A stretch of DNA of 64,000 nucleotides, taken from contig CABYDZ010000001.1 of NCBI GenBank assembly GCA_902517885.1, forward strand, positions 62,001 through 126,000, read 5' to 3'. The DNA is from an uncultured Pelagibacteraceae bacterium (GTDB lineage Bacteria > Pseudomonadota > Alphaproteobacteria > Pelagibacterales > AG-422-B15). The position numbers and the translations under genes were made by a program. The notes beneath the pieces were generated by a model that did no database searches, had not been told where the DNA came from, and saw nothing but the letters and a program-made list of their open reading frames with translations. Below are positions 63,333 to 64,000 of the stretch, piece after piece (the stretch's first letter is position 1; each line of letters opens with the position of its first letter).

Positions 63333-64000
63333 TAATTTTCCCGTACCAACTCGACAAAAATATTTTCCAAGGAGCTTTGTTCAGTATTTAAGTCTTTCAA
63401 TTTTAATCCAGTCTCTTTCATGTCTTGTAACAGTGATGTAATGCCTGTTTGTTTACTTGACGAGTCATAATTGTAGCTGATTGACAATCCATTATTTAAA
63501 ACTGTTAGATTATATCTTTCTAATTTAGAGGGAAGAGTACGAATAGCCTCGTGTAATTCAATAAGAAGTGTTTTTTGACCCATGCTCTTTACAAGGTCTG
63601 ATGTGTTATCAACTACCAGAAGTTCTCCCTTATTAATAACAGCAACTCTGTCAGCGATTGCCTCCGCTTCTTCAATGTAATGGGTTGTGAGAATAATTGT
63701 GACACCGCTATTCCTAAGGTCTTTGATTACTTGCCACATTTCTTGTCTTAATTCAACGTCTACGCCAGCACTGGGCTCATCAAGAAATAATACGGAAGGT
63801 TCATGTGAAAGAGCTTTTGCAATTAATACTCTTCTTTTCATGCCACCAGATAATTCATTAATTCTAGAGTGCCTTTTATCCCATAAGCTTAAATCTTTTA
63901 AAATTTTTTCAATTAAAGATGGATTGGGAGCCTTTCCATATAAACCGCGTGTATAAGAAACATTGTTAAATACATACTCAAATTGTTCTAATGATAGTTC
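63332..64000 (-). CDS. ABC exporter ATP-binding protein (5' end beyond window)
   Basis: The track shows only 169 aa from an internal ATG, but the frame is open to the window edge (another 53 codons), reading ...LWDKRHSRINELSGGMKRRVLIAKAL, so the signature motif ELSGGMKRR is split by the track start. Walker B VLFLDEPSAGVD and switch TTHYIEEAEAIADR are present; Walker A lies beyond the window. CcmA/NodI-like subunit of the ABC-2 exporter. Partial only because the window ends. Confidence 0.88.
   Translation of the reverse strand, partial: ELSLEQFEYVFNNVSYTRGLYGKAPNPSLIEKILKDLSLWDKRHSRINELSGGMKRRVLIAKALSHEPSVLFLDEPSAGVDVELRQEMWQVIKDLRNSGVTIILTTHYIEEAEAIADRVAVINKGELLVVDNTSDLVKSMGQKTLLIELHEAIRTLPSKLERYNLTVLNNGLSISYNYDSSSKQTGITSLLQDMKETGLKLKDLNTEQSSLENIFVELVREN

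Noticed and set aside
1-64000. CRISPR array, rRNA genes or insertion sequences
   Set aside because: No regularly spaced repeats, no rRNA-like tracts and no transposase-like proteins were seen anywhere in the window.

Overview
The window is AT-rich, densely packed bacterial chromosome. Gene content (PotABCD-type importer beside a type III glutamine synthetase, the M19 dipeptidase/DUF3726 cluster, UrtABCDE with a complete urease operon, several GST-fold proteins) and base composition suggest a free-living marine alphaproteobacterium. I cannot assign a genus from the sequence alone.

Layout. 0-7 kb: EamA exporter, iron-type alcohol dehydrogenase and dienelactone hydrolase; a metallo-beta-lactamase-fold hydrolase and a small membrane protein; then a DUF1330/GST/GST-like/HCCA-isomerase operon that looks glutathione-dependent. 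7-19 kb: polyamine-type ABC importer, aldehyde dehydrogenase, an operon of M19 dipeptidase + 552-aa unknown + DUF3726, an Asp/Asn-hydroxylase-like protein and a type III glutamine synthetase. Together these look like uptake and gamma-glutamylation/oxidation of an amine. 18.7-34 kb: a regulator with a duplicated winged-helix module, a TolC-like lipoprotein with extra domains, a 2354-aa LEPR-XLL/DUF4347/VCBS surface protein, and three export proteins. One of these joins a PqqD-like domain, an M50 (HELGH) membrane protease and a HlyD-like arm. No ABC ATPase is present. A 12-bp operator sequence is shared by the regulator promoter and the tolC/giant-gene divergent region. 34-45 kb: ureDABCEFG back to back with urtABCDE, for urea import and hydrolysis. 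45-47 kb: oligopeptidase B.

47.1-56.3 kb: a 9.2-kb integrated element sits in the anticodon loop of a host tRNA-Thr(GGT) gene. The tRNA is cut into a 3' half (left end) and a 5' half (right end) with only an 8-bp shared core, and neither end rebuilds it. The element carries its own complete 74-nt tRNA-Thr(GGT), whose encoded CCA overlaps the integrase start codon by one base. Cargo is a chain of small unknown genes with 4-bp overlaps, ending in a primase-polymerase/SF3-type helicase. No capsid, terminase or lysis genes are recognisable, so it resembles a replicating satellite or tycheposon-like element. 56.3-64 kb: gamma-glutamyltransferase, a small nuclease, TypA/BipA, a DUF3604 protein, and an ABC-2 exporter cut by the window end.

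The two parts I find most novel are the ATPase-free giant-protein export locus with its shared operator, and the tRNA-replacing integrative element.
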